From positions 52,995,096-53,059,095 of the forward strand of contig NC_090176.1 of NCBI RefSeq assembly GCF_024679245.1: 64,000 nt of DNA, in the 5' to 3' direction. Position numbers and translations under genes: made by a program. This stretch comes from Pseudorasbora parva. Taxonomy: Eukaryota > Chordata > Actinopteri > Cypriniformes > Gobionidae. Shown here piece by piece: positions 62,501 to 64,000 of this stretch (position 1 is its first letter; each line of letters opens with the position of its first letter). The notes under the pieces were generated by a model. It did no database searches and was not told the DNA's origin. It saw nothing but the letters and a program-made list of their open reading frames with translations.

Positions 62501-62529
62501 AGATCAATCTGCTGCTGTCGATGAAGTAG
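24593..62529 (+). CDS. cog3: Conserved oligomeric Golgi complex subunit 3, complete, 23 exons
   Basis: Exons: 24593-24778, 29590-29736, 31351-31412, 31928-32093, 33000-33074, 33147-33239, 33762-33887, 33970-34050, 39816-39859, 39972-40098, 45517-45608, 46032-46171, 47431-47591, 49098-49200, 49684-49790, 50675-50764, 51677-51797, 52325-52413, 52491-52625, 53514-53589, 55322-55449, 61022-61120, 62503-62529. They total 2475 bp, 824 residues plus TAG, close to vertebrate COG3 (828 in human), with the same exon number. COG3 (Sec34) is a lobe A subunit of the eight-part tether for retrograde vesicles within the Golgi, needed for normal glycosylation. Hallmarks include [25 protein letters not shown] and [19 protein letters not shown]. 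Three in-frame ATGs open the protein (24593, 24599, 24608); the third has G at -3 and +4 and may be the main start. Introns hold four large repeat arrays. Confidence 0.96.
24779..25135. other. cog3: Start of cog3 intron 1
   Basis: Low-complexity CA and GT stretches near 24830-24880; otherwise nothing recognised. Confidence 0.5.
25195..27391 (+). repeat. 112-bp minisatellite, block 1 (about 19.6 copies)
   Basis: Unit contains agcagatattaagcacagtc, tgctagttgacatgtagt and gaatgactgttaggagcatc. Successive agcagatatt starts at 25241, 25353 and 25465 give a 112-bp period. tagtagcaaag and tagtggcaaag variants tend to alternate, suggesting dimer-level spread. Confidence 0.97.
27392..28475. mobile_element. 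Solo LTR inserted in the 112-bp array
   Basis: 1084 bp beginning TGTTAGGGG and ending CCCCCCTTCA, the TG...CA ends of an LTR. A 4-bp direct repeat CTAC lies at 27388-27391 and 28476-28479. No coding sequence or primer-binding site is seen inside, so it is a solo LTR rather than a provirus. Orientation is probably minus, since the left end resembles an LTR 3' end when complemented. The retroelement family is not assigned. A CA run lies at about 27830-27851. Confidence 0.75.
28476..29470 (+). repeat. 112-bp minisatellite, block 2 (about 9 copies)
   Basis: Same unit as block 1, resuming at the exact unit position interrupted by the LTR, so the array was continuous before insertion. Confidence 0.96.
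29590..29736 (+). CDS. cog3: cog3 exon 2
   Basis: Residues 63-111, [14 protein letters not shown] to RIETAQQ, phase 0. The preceding 4.8 kb intron is almost entirely the 112-bp array. Confidence 0.93.
29948..30148. mobile_element. Hairpin element A
   Basis: gaaattatgaacgcatacaa at the left is the near-inverse of the right end tatgtgttcataatttc; the aagagaaccatccaaatatt arm also pairs. A truncated second copy lies at 30519-30671. Confidence 0.8.
30149..30518. mobile_element. Palindromic element B (CACTGTAAAAAA ends)
   Basis: Starts cactgtaaaaaattgttgg and ends ccaaaaaattttacagtg; internal arms also mirror around the centre. Non-coding. Confidence 0.8.
30519..30671. mobile_element. Hairpin element A, truncated copy
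   Basis: Repeats the left two thirds of 29948-30148 and breaks at ccacactgtaa, the point where element B begins again. The CACTGTAA shared by both elements marks the junction. Confidence 0.7.
30672..31036. mobile_element. Palindromic element B, second copy
   Basis: cactgtaaaaaaaatattgtt to agttttacagtg, with the aacctggttgcctta segment and its complement. Confidence 0.8.
31351..31412 (+). CDS. cog3: cog3 exon 3
   Basis: Residues [20 protein letters not shown] plus two bases of R. 62 bp; acceptor gtctgtcag, donor gtgagt. Confidence 0.92.
31532..31863 (+). mobile_element. Palindromic MITE copy H
   Basis: cactgcaaaaaaatgctcttc to gtaattttttgcagtg; the right arm is shortened. In cog3 intron 3. 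Confidence 0.9.
31928..32093 (+). CDS. cog3: cog3 exon 4
   Basis: 166 bp: [20 protein letters not shown] to [11 protein letters not shown], the most conserved N-terminal Sec34 stretch. A (GT)n tract follows 15 bp after its donor. Confidence 0.95.
32107..32370 (+). repeat. (TG)n-associated dispersed repeat, plus orientation
   Basis: (GT)n at 32107-32148, then gacacaggtattacaggaga and gtgatgggtaggtttagggg, then (GT)n. Complement of 19945-20165. Confidence 0.82.
32589..32763. mobile_element. Unexpanded relative of the TATGGAAGCCCG element
   Basis: Ends tatgtaagcccgcttccgc and acgggcttccata. Inside, gctactttttatctcagaac and ttctgacttttttt-like sequence match the flanks and unit of the 21-bp array at 10653-15458, but only once. 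It serves as the unamplified comparison. Confidence 0.75.
33000..33074 (+). CDS. cog3: cog3 exon 5
   Basis: 25 residues, [20 protein letters not shown] to NINT, phase 0. Confidence 0.95.
33147..33239 (+). CDS. cog3: cog3 exon 6
   Basis: 31 residues, [18 protein letters not shown] to YVSSH, phase 0. Intron 5 is only 72 bp. Confidence 0.95.
33299..33735 (+). mobile_element. Palindromic MITE copy I
   Basis: tgcaaaaaatgctcttcttac to agtttttttgccgtg, both arms. It makes up most of cog3 intron 6 and ends 26 bp before exon 7. Confidence 0.9.
33762..33887 (+). CDS. cog3: cog3 exon 7
   Basis: 42 residues, [20 protein letters not shown] to GQLTKR. The acceptor lies 26 bp past the end of a MITE that fills most of the intron. 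Confidence 0.95.
33970..34050 (+). CDS. cog3: cog3 exon 8
   Basis: 27 residues, [20 protein letters not shown] to APKVR, phase 0. Followed by the 5.6 kb 33-bp array. Confidence 0.95.
34086..39669 (+). repeat. Giant 33-bp minisatellite, about 169 copies
   Basis: Unit gagtctaatactaaaagact then tttactggataaa, 33 bp. Most units are identical. Variants (tcttatac, tcgaatacgaaaatac, gtgtcttaatac) recur in blocks, e.g. 34620-35110 resembles 35800-36500. The last 1 kb (38511-39480) is the most homogeneous. The period, a multiple of three, creates long open frames that are not genes. It fills cog3 intron 8. Transposon ends were not found around it. Confidence 0.97.
39816..39859 (+). CDS. cog3: cog3 exon 9
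   Basis: 44 bp encoding [14 protein letters not shown] plus two bases. Its identity rests on the frame closing with exon 10 (E then [11 protein letters not shown]). Confidence 0.93.
39972..40098 (+). CDS. cog3: cog3 exon 10
   Basis: 127 bp, [20 protein letters not shown] to NNKDHCAL, ending in phase 0. Confidence 0.95.
40369..40736 (+). mobile_element. Palindromic MITE copy J, left part, split by a LINE
   Basis: Both arms up to ttttgactagaaacac; the last 40 bp of the MITE are at 43641-43684. Confidence 0.92.
40737..43640 (+). mobile_element. 5'-truncated non-LTR retrotransposon (LINE) nested in a MITE
   Basis: Inserted in copy J, with a short direct repeat aaacac at 40731-40736 and 43641-43646. 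It ends in a tail of aataaaac repeated about four times, preceded by aatggggatcctaataaaac. The 5' junction has small repeats of actcattg. The ORF is intact from the truncation point, so the insertion looks young. RT motifs point to the Jockey/CR1/I side of LINEs; the clade is not fixed. Confidence 0.9.
40748..43417 (+). CDS. LINE ORF2: endonuclease (partial) and reverse transcriptase
   Basis: About 889 codons open without a stop. The frame is open from the truncation junction rather than from a native ATG. Positions: [11 protein letters not shown] about 39, LGDFNID about 76-82 and SDHN about 147-150 are the C-terminal part of an APE-type endonuclease. RT motifs are [12 protein letters not shown] (about 523), [12 protein letters not shown] (about 580) and YADD (about 612). 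A downstream [12 protein letters not shown] segment belongs to the LINE C-terminal region. The missing N-terminus includes the first endonuclease catalytic residues, so it is unlikely to be autonomous. Confidence 0.92.
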   Translation: MTLIAFYVKDNIPVNVRNDFIWQNIEALWVQVHIPHIKPILVGCVYRPPSANTQYLDNICEMFDAVCDQNREIFILGDFNIDWLSLNCPMYKKLKSTAAICGLKQIITQPTRVATSTLVSSATCIDHIFTNAFEQCSKAVSVPTGCSDHNIIRVTRKTKLPKGGCKIIHKRTYRFFNQEQYVGEIQGVDWSEVYEDRDPDSALNKFMDILMKIVDKHAPLRKRAVRNKSAPWLDKILKNLMLSRDNAKIKANISCELADQKQYRTLRNKVVKMNRMKKKEYFQEKINEAKNDGKKLWNTLNQIMGRSKYSAASYVENDGVFITDPEGIANYFNNYFISKVEKFRSGMSPNISASYDAILSKIMSEKNHSVTFSFSQVDIGSVGKILAALPDGKASGMDHLDSRLIRVAAEALSFPVAHLVNLSLLQGVFPEKWKEAKIIPLPKNKRATFTGQNSRPISLLPLLSKVMEKIAFEQVYKYFFSNSLITKYQHAYREGHSTCTALTHMTDNWLEEIDANRLVGAVMLDFSAAFDLIDHKILLQKLECYGFTPSSLSWMASYLFNRKQRVFFNGQYSSTKTIHCGVPQGSCLGPLLYLIFTNDLPFIVKHSTVVMYADDSTLYCSAKNPHDVSNLLNHDLQNISKWVKDNKLILNVDKSTSMFFWKRLKLTTQPSLNLSVNGLQLRQVTQARLLGVTLDSYLSFSAHIDGMIAKMGKGIAMSRKCMSYIPMSIARQVVQSLVLCHLENCPIIWSSTSQKHLRKLQVAQNRAARTVLQCSLKTNVALMHKRLSWLTVDDKIKLRLLLMLWNAVFMKQPQFLSEKFVFVGSGHLHATRQALGGDIKLPLPRTNFLKRTSLYRAISIWNRLSISSRRIQNKYKFKRTVTKELLQII
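43641..43684 (+). mobile_element. Palindromic MITE copy J, right part
   Basis: aaacacgacaaaaatactga through agcatttcttgcagtg, resuming after the LINE. Confidence 0.88.
43697..43759. repeat. Short hairpin
   Basis: agggtgattgggacac pairs with gtgtcccaatcaccct across a 30-bp loop. Possibly a small transposon end pair. Confidence 0.7.
44252..44467. repeat. Imperfect palindrome with (CCGT)n loop
   Basis: agacacgaaacgatcgcttt is inversely matched by aaagtgatcgttccgtgtct; the loop contains gtccgtccgtccgtccgt. Confidence 0.7.
44468..45516. other. cog3: cog3 intron 10, unclassified sequence
   Basis: No exon seen. Looks like an old dispersed repeat (tggcgctagagggaatgag at the left, ttacaccgccatctattggt near 45218), not identified. 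Confidence 0.4.
45517..45608 (+). CDS. cog3: cog3 exon 11
   Basis: 92 bp, [20 protein letters not shown] to PKL plus two bases of E. The intron before it carries the LINE insertion. Confidence 0.95.
45726..45941 (+). mobile_element. Palindromic MITE copy K, left half
   Basis: cactgcaaaaaatgctcctc to gacataaataatcttgttt; the right arm is missing. Confidence 0.85.
46032..46171 (+). CDS. cog3: cog3 exon 12
   Basis: 140 bp, [20 protein letters not shown] to MLEDHVLNN plus one base. Confidence 0.95.
46535..46826 (-). repeat. Partial copy of the CAGAGCTG element, opposite orientation
   Basis: The complement of 51338-51608 with few differences (shared ctttcaggaatcactcttgt as complement). Same element family in inverse orientation 4.5 kb apart. 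Confidence 0.85.
47105..47376. repeat. Palindromic element with GAATCG motifs
   Basis: aaaaacactaaataatgact at the left pairs with gtcgttatttagtgtttttt at the right. The internal aagcttcgaaccgttatgag also has its complement. Non-coding. Confidence 0.78.
47431..47591 (+). CDS. cog3: cog3 exon 13
   Basis: 161 bp, [20 protein letters not shown] to YPDKLEMME, phase 0. The acceptor is gtttctacag. Confidence 0.95.
47659..48014. mobile_element. 356-bp MITE with TTAA target duplication
   Basis: TTAA (47655-47658), AGGGTTAGTTCACCC at the left, GGGTGAACTAACCCT at the right, TTAA (48015-48018). Perfect 15-bp ends. Fragments of the same family occur at 15890-15992 and near 43953. Confidence 0.85.
48284..48380 (+). 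mobile_element. Palindromic MITE copy L, fragment
   Basis: cactgcaaaaaatgcttttc to tttactagatatgtgaaatg; left end only. Confidence 0.75.
48832..48847 (+). promoter_or_regulatory. CTCF-like motif
   Basis: CCAATAGGGGGCAGCA differs from the CTCF core consensus CCASYAGRKGGCRSTR at two positions. Prediction from motif only. Confidence 0.3.
49098..49200 (+). CDS. cog3: cog3 exon 14
   Basis: 103 bp, [20 protein letters not shown] to KLISS plus one base. The donor is the first GT of a long GT tract. Its last 90 bp are repeated three more times downstream without an acceptor. Confidence 0.92.
49201..49630 (+). repeat. Three extra copies of the cog3 exon 14 3' end plus donor, separated by (GT)n
   Basis: The 90 bp at 49111-49200 recur at 49253-49342, 49393-49482 and 49541-49630, apparently identical. 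Each is followed by the same AG|GT donor and a long GT run ending gagagagagtgtgt. None has an acceptor. Reading on from exon 14 into the copies runs VCVCV from the GT run and meets a stop near 49298. Confidence 0.93.
49684..49790 (+). CDS. cog3: cog3 exon 15
   Basis: 107 bp, [20 protein letters not shown] to KLYRCID, phase 0; closes with exon 14 through a split D codon. Confidence 0.95.
49836..50020 (+). repeat. (CTGT)n tetranucleotide array
   Basis: gtctgtctgtctgagt repeats with ccttttgt interruptions, in cog3 intron 15. Confidence 0.93.
50025..50674 (+). repeat. 65-bp array carrying nine copies of the exon 16 acceptor
   Basis: tgtcctgcagagggcagt occurs ten times exactly 65 bp apart on average (first AG at 50089, last and real one at 50674). 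Nine copies then continue gtgtgatatggtgtgagtaa instead of exon sequence. Two sub-versions (gttttcggctg and gtgtcctgctg) alternate in blocks. Confidence 0.95.
50675..50764 (+). CDS. cog3: cog3 exon 16
   Basis: 30 residues, [20 protein letters not shown] to VIQKSK. The acceptor and first 8 exon bases are the last of ten tandem copies 65 bp apart. Confidence 0.95.
50862..51633. mobile_element. 772-bp element with CAGAGCTG ends, hAT-like target duplication
   Basis: Starts cagagctggacaaattac and ends ttactgtacagctctg. Flanks atatttgc and ctatttgc match at 7 of 8 bases, suggesting an 8-bp duplication as in hAT. No transposase. Confidence 0.7.
51677..51797 (+). CDS. cog3: cog3 exon 17
   Basis: 121 bp, [20 protein letters not shown] to LDLKKTR plus one base. 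The acceptor follows a short GT tract. Confidence 0.95.
51838..52226 (+). mobile_element. Palindromic MITE copy M
   Basis: cactgcaaaaaatgctcctct to aagagcattttttgg, followed directly by (GT)n. The centre is partly deleted in the right arm. Confidence 0.9.
52325..52413 (+). CDS. cog3: cog3 exon 18
   Basis: 89 bp, split D then [20 protein letters not shown] to EFLLE, phase 0. Intron 18 is only 77 bp. Confidence 0.95.
52491..52625 (+). CDS. cog3: cog3 exon 19
   Basis: 45 residues, [20 protein letters not shown] to EDFLSK, phase 0. Confidence 0.95.
52688..52984 (+). mobile_element. Palindromic MITE copy N
   Basis: cactgcaaaaaaaaatgcttg to aacaaaacaagaaaaaatat; the distal right arm is missing. 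Confidence 0.85.
53056..53421. repeat. GT tracts and associated dispersed repeat
   Basis: (GT)n at about 53056-53093 and 53243-53310, with gtaggtttcgggataggggt and tcaatggaagtcaatgtaat between, a further relative of the (TG)n-associated repeats. Confidence 0.65.
53422..53505 (+). repeat. (GT)42 tract at the cog3 exon 20 acceptor
   Basis: 84 bases of GT followed by aatcacag and exon 20. The acceptor has no normal pyrimidine tract. Confidence 0.95.
53514..53589 (+). CDS. cog3: cog3 exon 20
   Basis: 76 bp, [20 protein letters not shown] then PWAQP plus one base. The acceptor is aatcacag directly after an 84-base GT tract. Confidence 0.94.
53756..53899 (+). repeat. 36-bp tandem repeat, four copies
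   Basis: cgactcttaaagggccagtt then cttcattaatgagaat, repeated four times in cog3 intron 20. Confidence 0.9.
53900..54745. other. cog3: cog3 intron 20, nothing recognised
   Basis: No exon. The first part (gccctaatgttgctcaaacc) resembles the inside of the TTAA MITE family. Confidence 0.4.
54746..55151 (+). mobile_element. Palindromic MITE copy O, full length
   Basis: cactgcagttaatgctcctc to gcattttttgcagtg with both arms intact. Confidence 0.92.
55322..55449 (+). CDS. cog3: cog3 exon 21
   Basis: 128 bp, split A then [20 protein letters not shown] to EFILFKPVR, phase 0. Confidence 0.95.
55753..55872 (+). mobile_element. Palindromic MITE copy P, left part
   Basis: cactgcacaaaatgctgttc to attgtcttgtttcggga, broken by the insertion at 55873-56858. 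Confidence 0.85.
55873..56858. mobile_element. About 1 kb inverted-repeat element inside MITE copy P
   Basis: ttagccggctagctgtgtct (55881) has its near-complement at agacacagctagccgtctaa (56685-56704); arms of about 75-110 bp pair. The middle has gaatcgttcttttgaaccgg-type motifs common in fish repeats. No transposase is seen. Confidence 0.7.
56859..57012 (+). mobile_element. Palindromic MITE copy P, right part
   Basis: ttaagcaaaaactccttaat to ctttttttgcagtg. Confidence 0.85.
57008..60355. mobile_element. CAGTG-ended element expanded by a 73-bp minisatellite
   Basis: The left end cagtgtaatcagattacttt and the right end taactttccccaacactg bound the array. gtaatgcattacttt motifs lie just inside each end. 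It overlaps the end of MITE copy P by the shared CAGTG. Confidence 0.6.
57567..60345 (+). repeat. 73-bp minisatellite, about 38 copies
   Basis: Unit gtaacgcattacttttctta, then aaaagtaactaagtaac, then caattagttactctttaagg; starts at 57860 and 57933 give 73 bp. Units contain short inverse segments (agtaacta and tagttact), so they can fold. Small indels (aaaagt and aaaaagt) vary. It lies in cog3 intron 21. Confidence 0.96.
60547..60988 (+). mobile_element. Palindromic MITE copy Q, full length
   Basis: cactgcaaaaaaatgctcttc to agcatgttgtgcagtg; ends 33 bp before exon 22. Confidence 0.92.
61022..61120 (+). CDS. cog3: cog3 exon 22
   Basis: 33 residues, [20 protein letters not shown] to CPSLEQ, phase 0. 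The acceptor lies 33 bp past the end of MITE copy Q. Confidence 0.95.
61231..62100 (+). mobile_element. hAT-type DNA transposon, internally deleted
   Basis: Ends TAGGGGTGTAACGATTC and GAATCGTTACACCCCTA. A perfect 8-bp duplication ATATTAAT lies at 61223-61230 and 62101-62108. A short frame at 61498 ([15 protein letters not shown] then AVCSSSRF) resembles the start of a BED-finger hAT transposase. Non-autonomous. In cog3 intron 22. Confidence 0.85.
62138..62276 (+). mobile_element. Palindromic element B, left fragment
   Basis: cactgtaaaatatttttgttgg to ttattgtatctgaactcag; same family as 30149-30518. Confidence 0.75.
62280..62421 (+). mobile_element. Palindromic MITE copy R, internally deleted
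   Basis: cactgcaaaaaaaataactc jumps directly to the inner arm, then the centre, and ends within the inner right arm. Confidence 0.82.
62503..62529 (+). CDS. cog3: cog3 terminal exon
   Basis: Encodes INLLLSMK then TAG (62527-62529) after a ttgttgtccag acceptor. Vertebrate COG3 ends with a similar leucine-rich octapeptide-like tail, which is why this tiny exon is chosen. Confidence 0.88.
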   Translation: MNLLLSMK

Positions 62530-63163
62530 CTTCAGGATCCACTGGGAAAGGAAGCGGAAAACCCGGAAGATCCTGGATCCGGATTGACCCCCAGAGGCCG
62601 AGTGTGTGACCAAATGTGAACCTAGATTTAAACATGAAGCGGATGGTGCGGTCACTGACCAGCATTGGCCAGCAGGGGGCGCTGGGAGTCTGTGCAACAG
62701 CAGGTTTATTATTTCTGCAGGAATATTTCACTCTCTCACATCTGCTCATCTCAATCAGGCTTCGCTCAGCTCAGCAGGACGTTTGCAGATCAGGTTTTGG
62801 GCTTTTTATACCATAAGTCTGATATAATATTTGATACGGATGACTCGTCTCTGTGATGATCATGAACTAAAGCTGTCGGTTTGGCACACGTTTCCCTGCT
62901 GTGAGTTATTCTGCATTAGATCCGGCCCAATCCTGACGTTAAACAAGCTCTTTCATTTCTATTTGCTTTTTTAAAACTGTGGGTTTTCCTCAATCTGTCC
63001 TTCAACCCTGAGATGAAGAAGTGGAAACCCTTCCGTTCTACCGTGAGTTAATAACTCCGCAGATCTGCTGTTAAATATGAATCAGATGTTTGATTAGCTG
63101 TGTTTACTCACACGAGTATTGCTCATATTAGAGATGTGAGTATTAAAGTTCATTCCTCATGTG
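62530..63163 (+). other. cog3: cog3 3' flank and probable 3' UTR
   Basis: No further exon after TAG. No clear AATAAA within the first 600 bp; ATTAAA at about 63142 and AATAAA at about 63822 are candidates only. Confidence 0.45.
62669..62685 (+). promoter_or_regulatory. Perfect CTCF-type motif downstream of cog3
   Basis: CCAGCAGGGGGCGCTGG matches the CTCF core consensus CCASYAGRKGGCRSTR at 15 or more of 16 positions. It lies 140 bp after the cog3 stop. Binding is inferred. Confidence 0.5.
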
Positions 63164-63501
63164 CACTGCAAAAAATGCTCTTCTTCCTCAGTATTATTGT
63201 CTTGTTTTGGGGAAAATAACTCAAAATGAAGAGAGTTTTTGCTTAAAATAAGATAAATAATCTGCCAATGGGGTGAGAAAAATAATCTTAATTCAAACAG
63301 AAAACAAGATTATTTTTCTCACCCCATTGGCAGATTATTTATCTTATTTTAAGCCAAAACTCTCTTCATTTAGAGTTATTTTCCCCAAAACAAGACAATT
63401 ACTTTTGCTTGTCTAGTAAATGTTTCTTAATGTAAGACTTTTTAGATATTTTGACTAGAAACAAGACAAAAATACTGAGTAAGAAGAGCATTTTTAGCAG
63501 T
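63164..63501 (+). mobile_element. Palindromic MITE copy S, full length
   Basis: cactgcaaaaaatgctcttc to agcatttttagcagt with complete arms. Confidence 0.92.
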
Positions 63502-64000
63502 AAAAGAAGAGTTTGGGGAACTTCAGGACTTTCCCTTGCAATTACAAGCCTAAAACGAATTATTCAATACATGTTTTAGATTTAAGATCACATGTTTGAT
63601 CATAACTAGAATTGGCGTGTTAAAGAACTGTTTATTAATAACTTATGGGATGCTGTACTTCTGACACTAAATCATTAAGTTGTGCAAATTCAAGAAATTA
63701 AACTGATGCTGTTTTTATTTTTAGTCATTTATTGATTTATTTATATATATTGTGATCTCTCGAACGGTGAACATACCATTAAAGCCAATAATTACCAGCT
63801 ACATCAAATCAAATGCTGTGAAATAAATGCATCAGAAGAAAAAGGTCATGTTTGCATCTCCTCTACATTATAAATCCTTCAGACAGATTTCCATTATTTA
63901 CACTTTTTGCTTTAGTTCTCGTCTGTTATGTAATGTATATAAAAGTGATTTATATTCTAAATATTAAACATCCGTGGATCGAGAATATATGAGTATATTC
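63502..64000. other. 3' flank, nothing recognised
   Basis: AT-rich, no exon or transposon end recognised. Confidence 0.45.

Noticed and set aside
62606..62827. Small open frames downstream of the cog3 stop
   Set aside because: No domain, several overlapping frames, and cog3 already ends correctly at 62529.

Overview
The window is vertebrate nuclear DNA, most likely from a ray-finned fish and probably a cyprinid. It has compact exons with vertebrate exon phases, many short palindromic DNA transposons, a Tc1-type relic, two LINE types and long (TG)n tracts. The species assignment is inference.

Two protein-coding genes lie head to tail on the + strand. The first, 3862-16658, is the last eight coding exons of mid1 (TRIM18-type E3 ubiquitin ligase: end of coiled coil, COS box, FN3, PRY/SPRY). 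Its first coding exon (RING and B-boxes) must lie upstream of base 1. The second, 24593-62529, is a complete 23-exon cog3 (COG complex subunit 3, about 824 residues). Every exon junction closes in phase, and the joined frame is open from ATG to TAG.

Layout: 1-3861 mid1 intron with a 2.2 kb foldback repeat; 3862-16658 mid1 exons separated by GC-rich short-period arrays, a Harbinger-type relic and a 4.7 kb array of a 21-bp unit; 16659-24500 intergenic DNA with palindromic elements, a Tc1-like pseudogene and a 5'-truncated antisense LINE ending about 110 bp from the cog3 start codon; 24500-24592 likely cog3 promoter; 24593-62529 cog3, whose introns hold a 112-bp array (split by a solo LTR), a 33-bp array of 5.6 kb, a LINE with a long open frame, and a 73-bp array of 2.8 kb; 62530-64000 3' flank.

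I see no bacterial-type operon, CRISPR array, defence system or new enzyme system. All long open frames other than the LINE ORF are by-products of tandem repeats whose period is a multiple of three. The unusual biology is structural. (1) At least three giant minisatellites sit inside recognisable transposon ends, the clearest being a 21-bp array inside an element with a perfect 6-bp target duplication. (2) Three tandem arrays have captured splice sites of the host genes: the mid1 exon 4 donor, the cog3 exon 14 donor with 90 bp of exon, and the cog3 exon 16 acceptor copied nine times. The last also gives ten evenly spaced CTCF-like motifs. (3) Long (GT)n tracts replace the pyrimidine tract at two acceptors. 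(4) A palindromic MITE family is present in 19 copies, one in the mid1 3' UTR and two ending within about 35 bp of cog3 acceptors.
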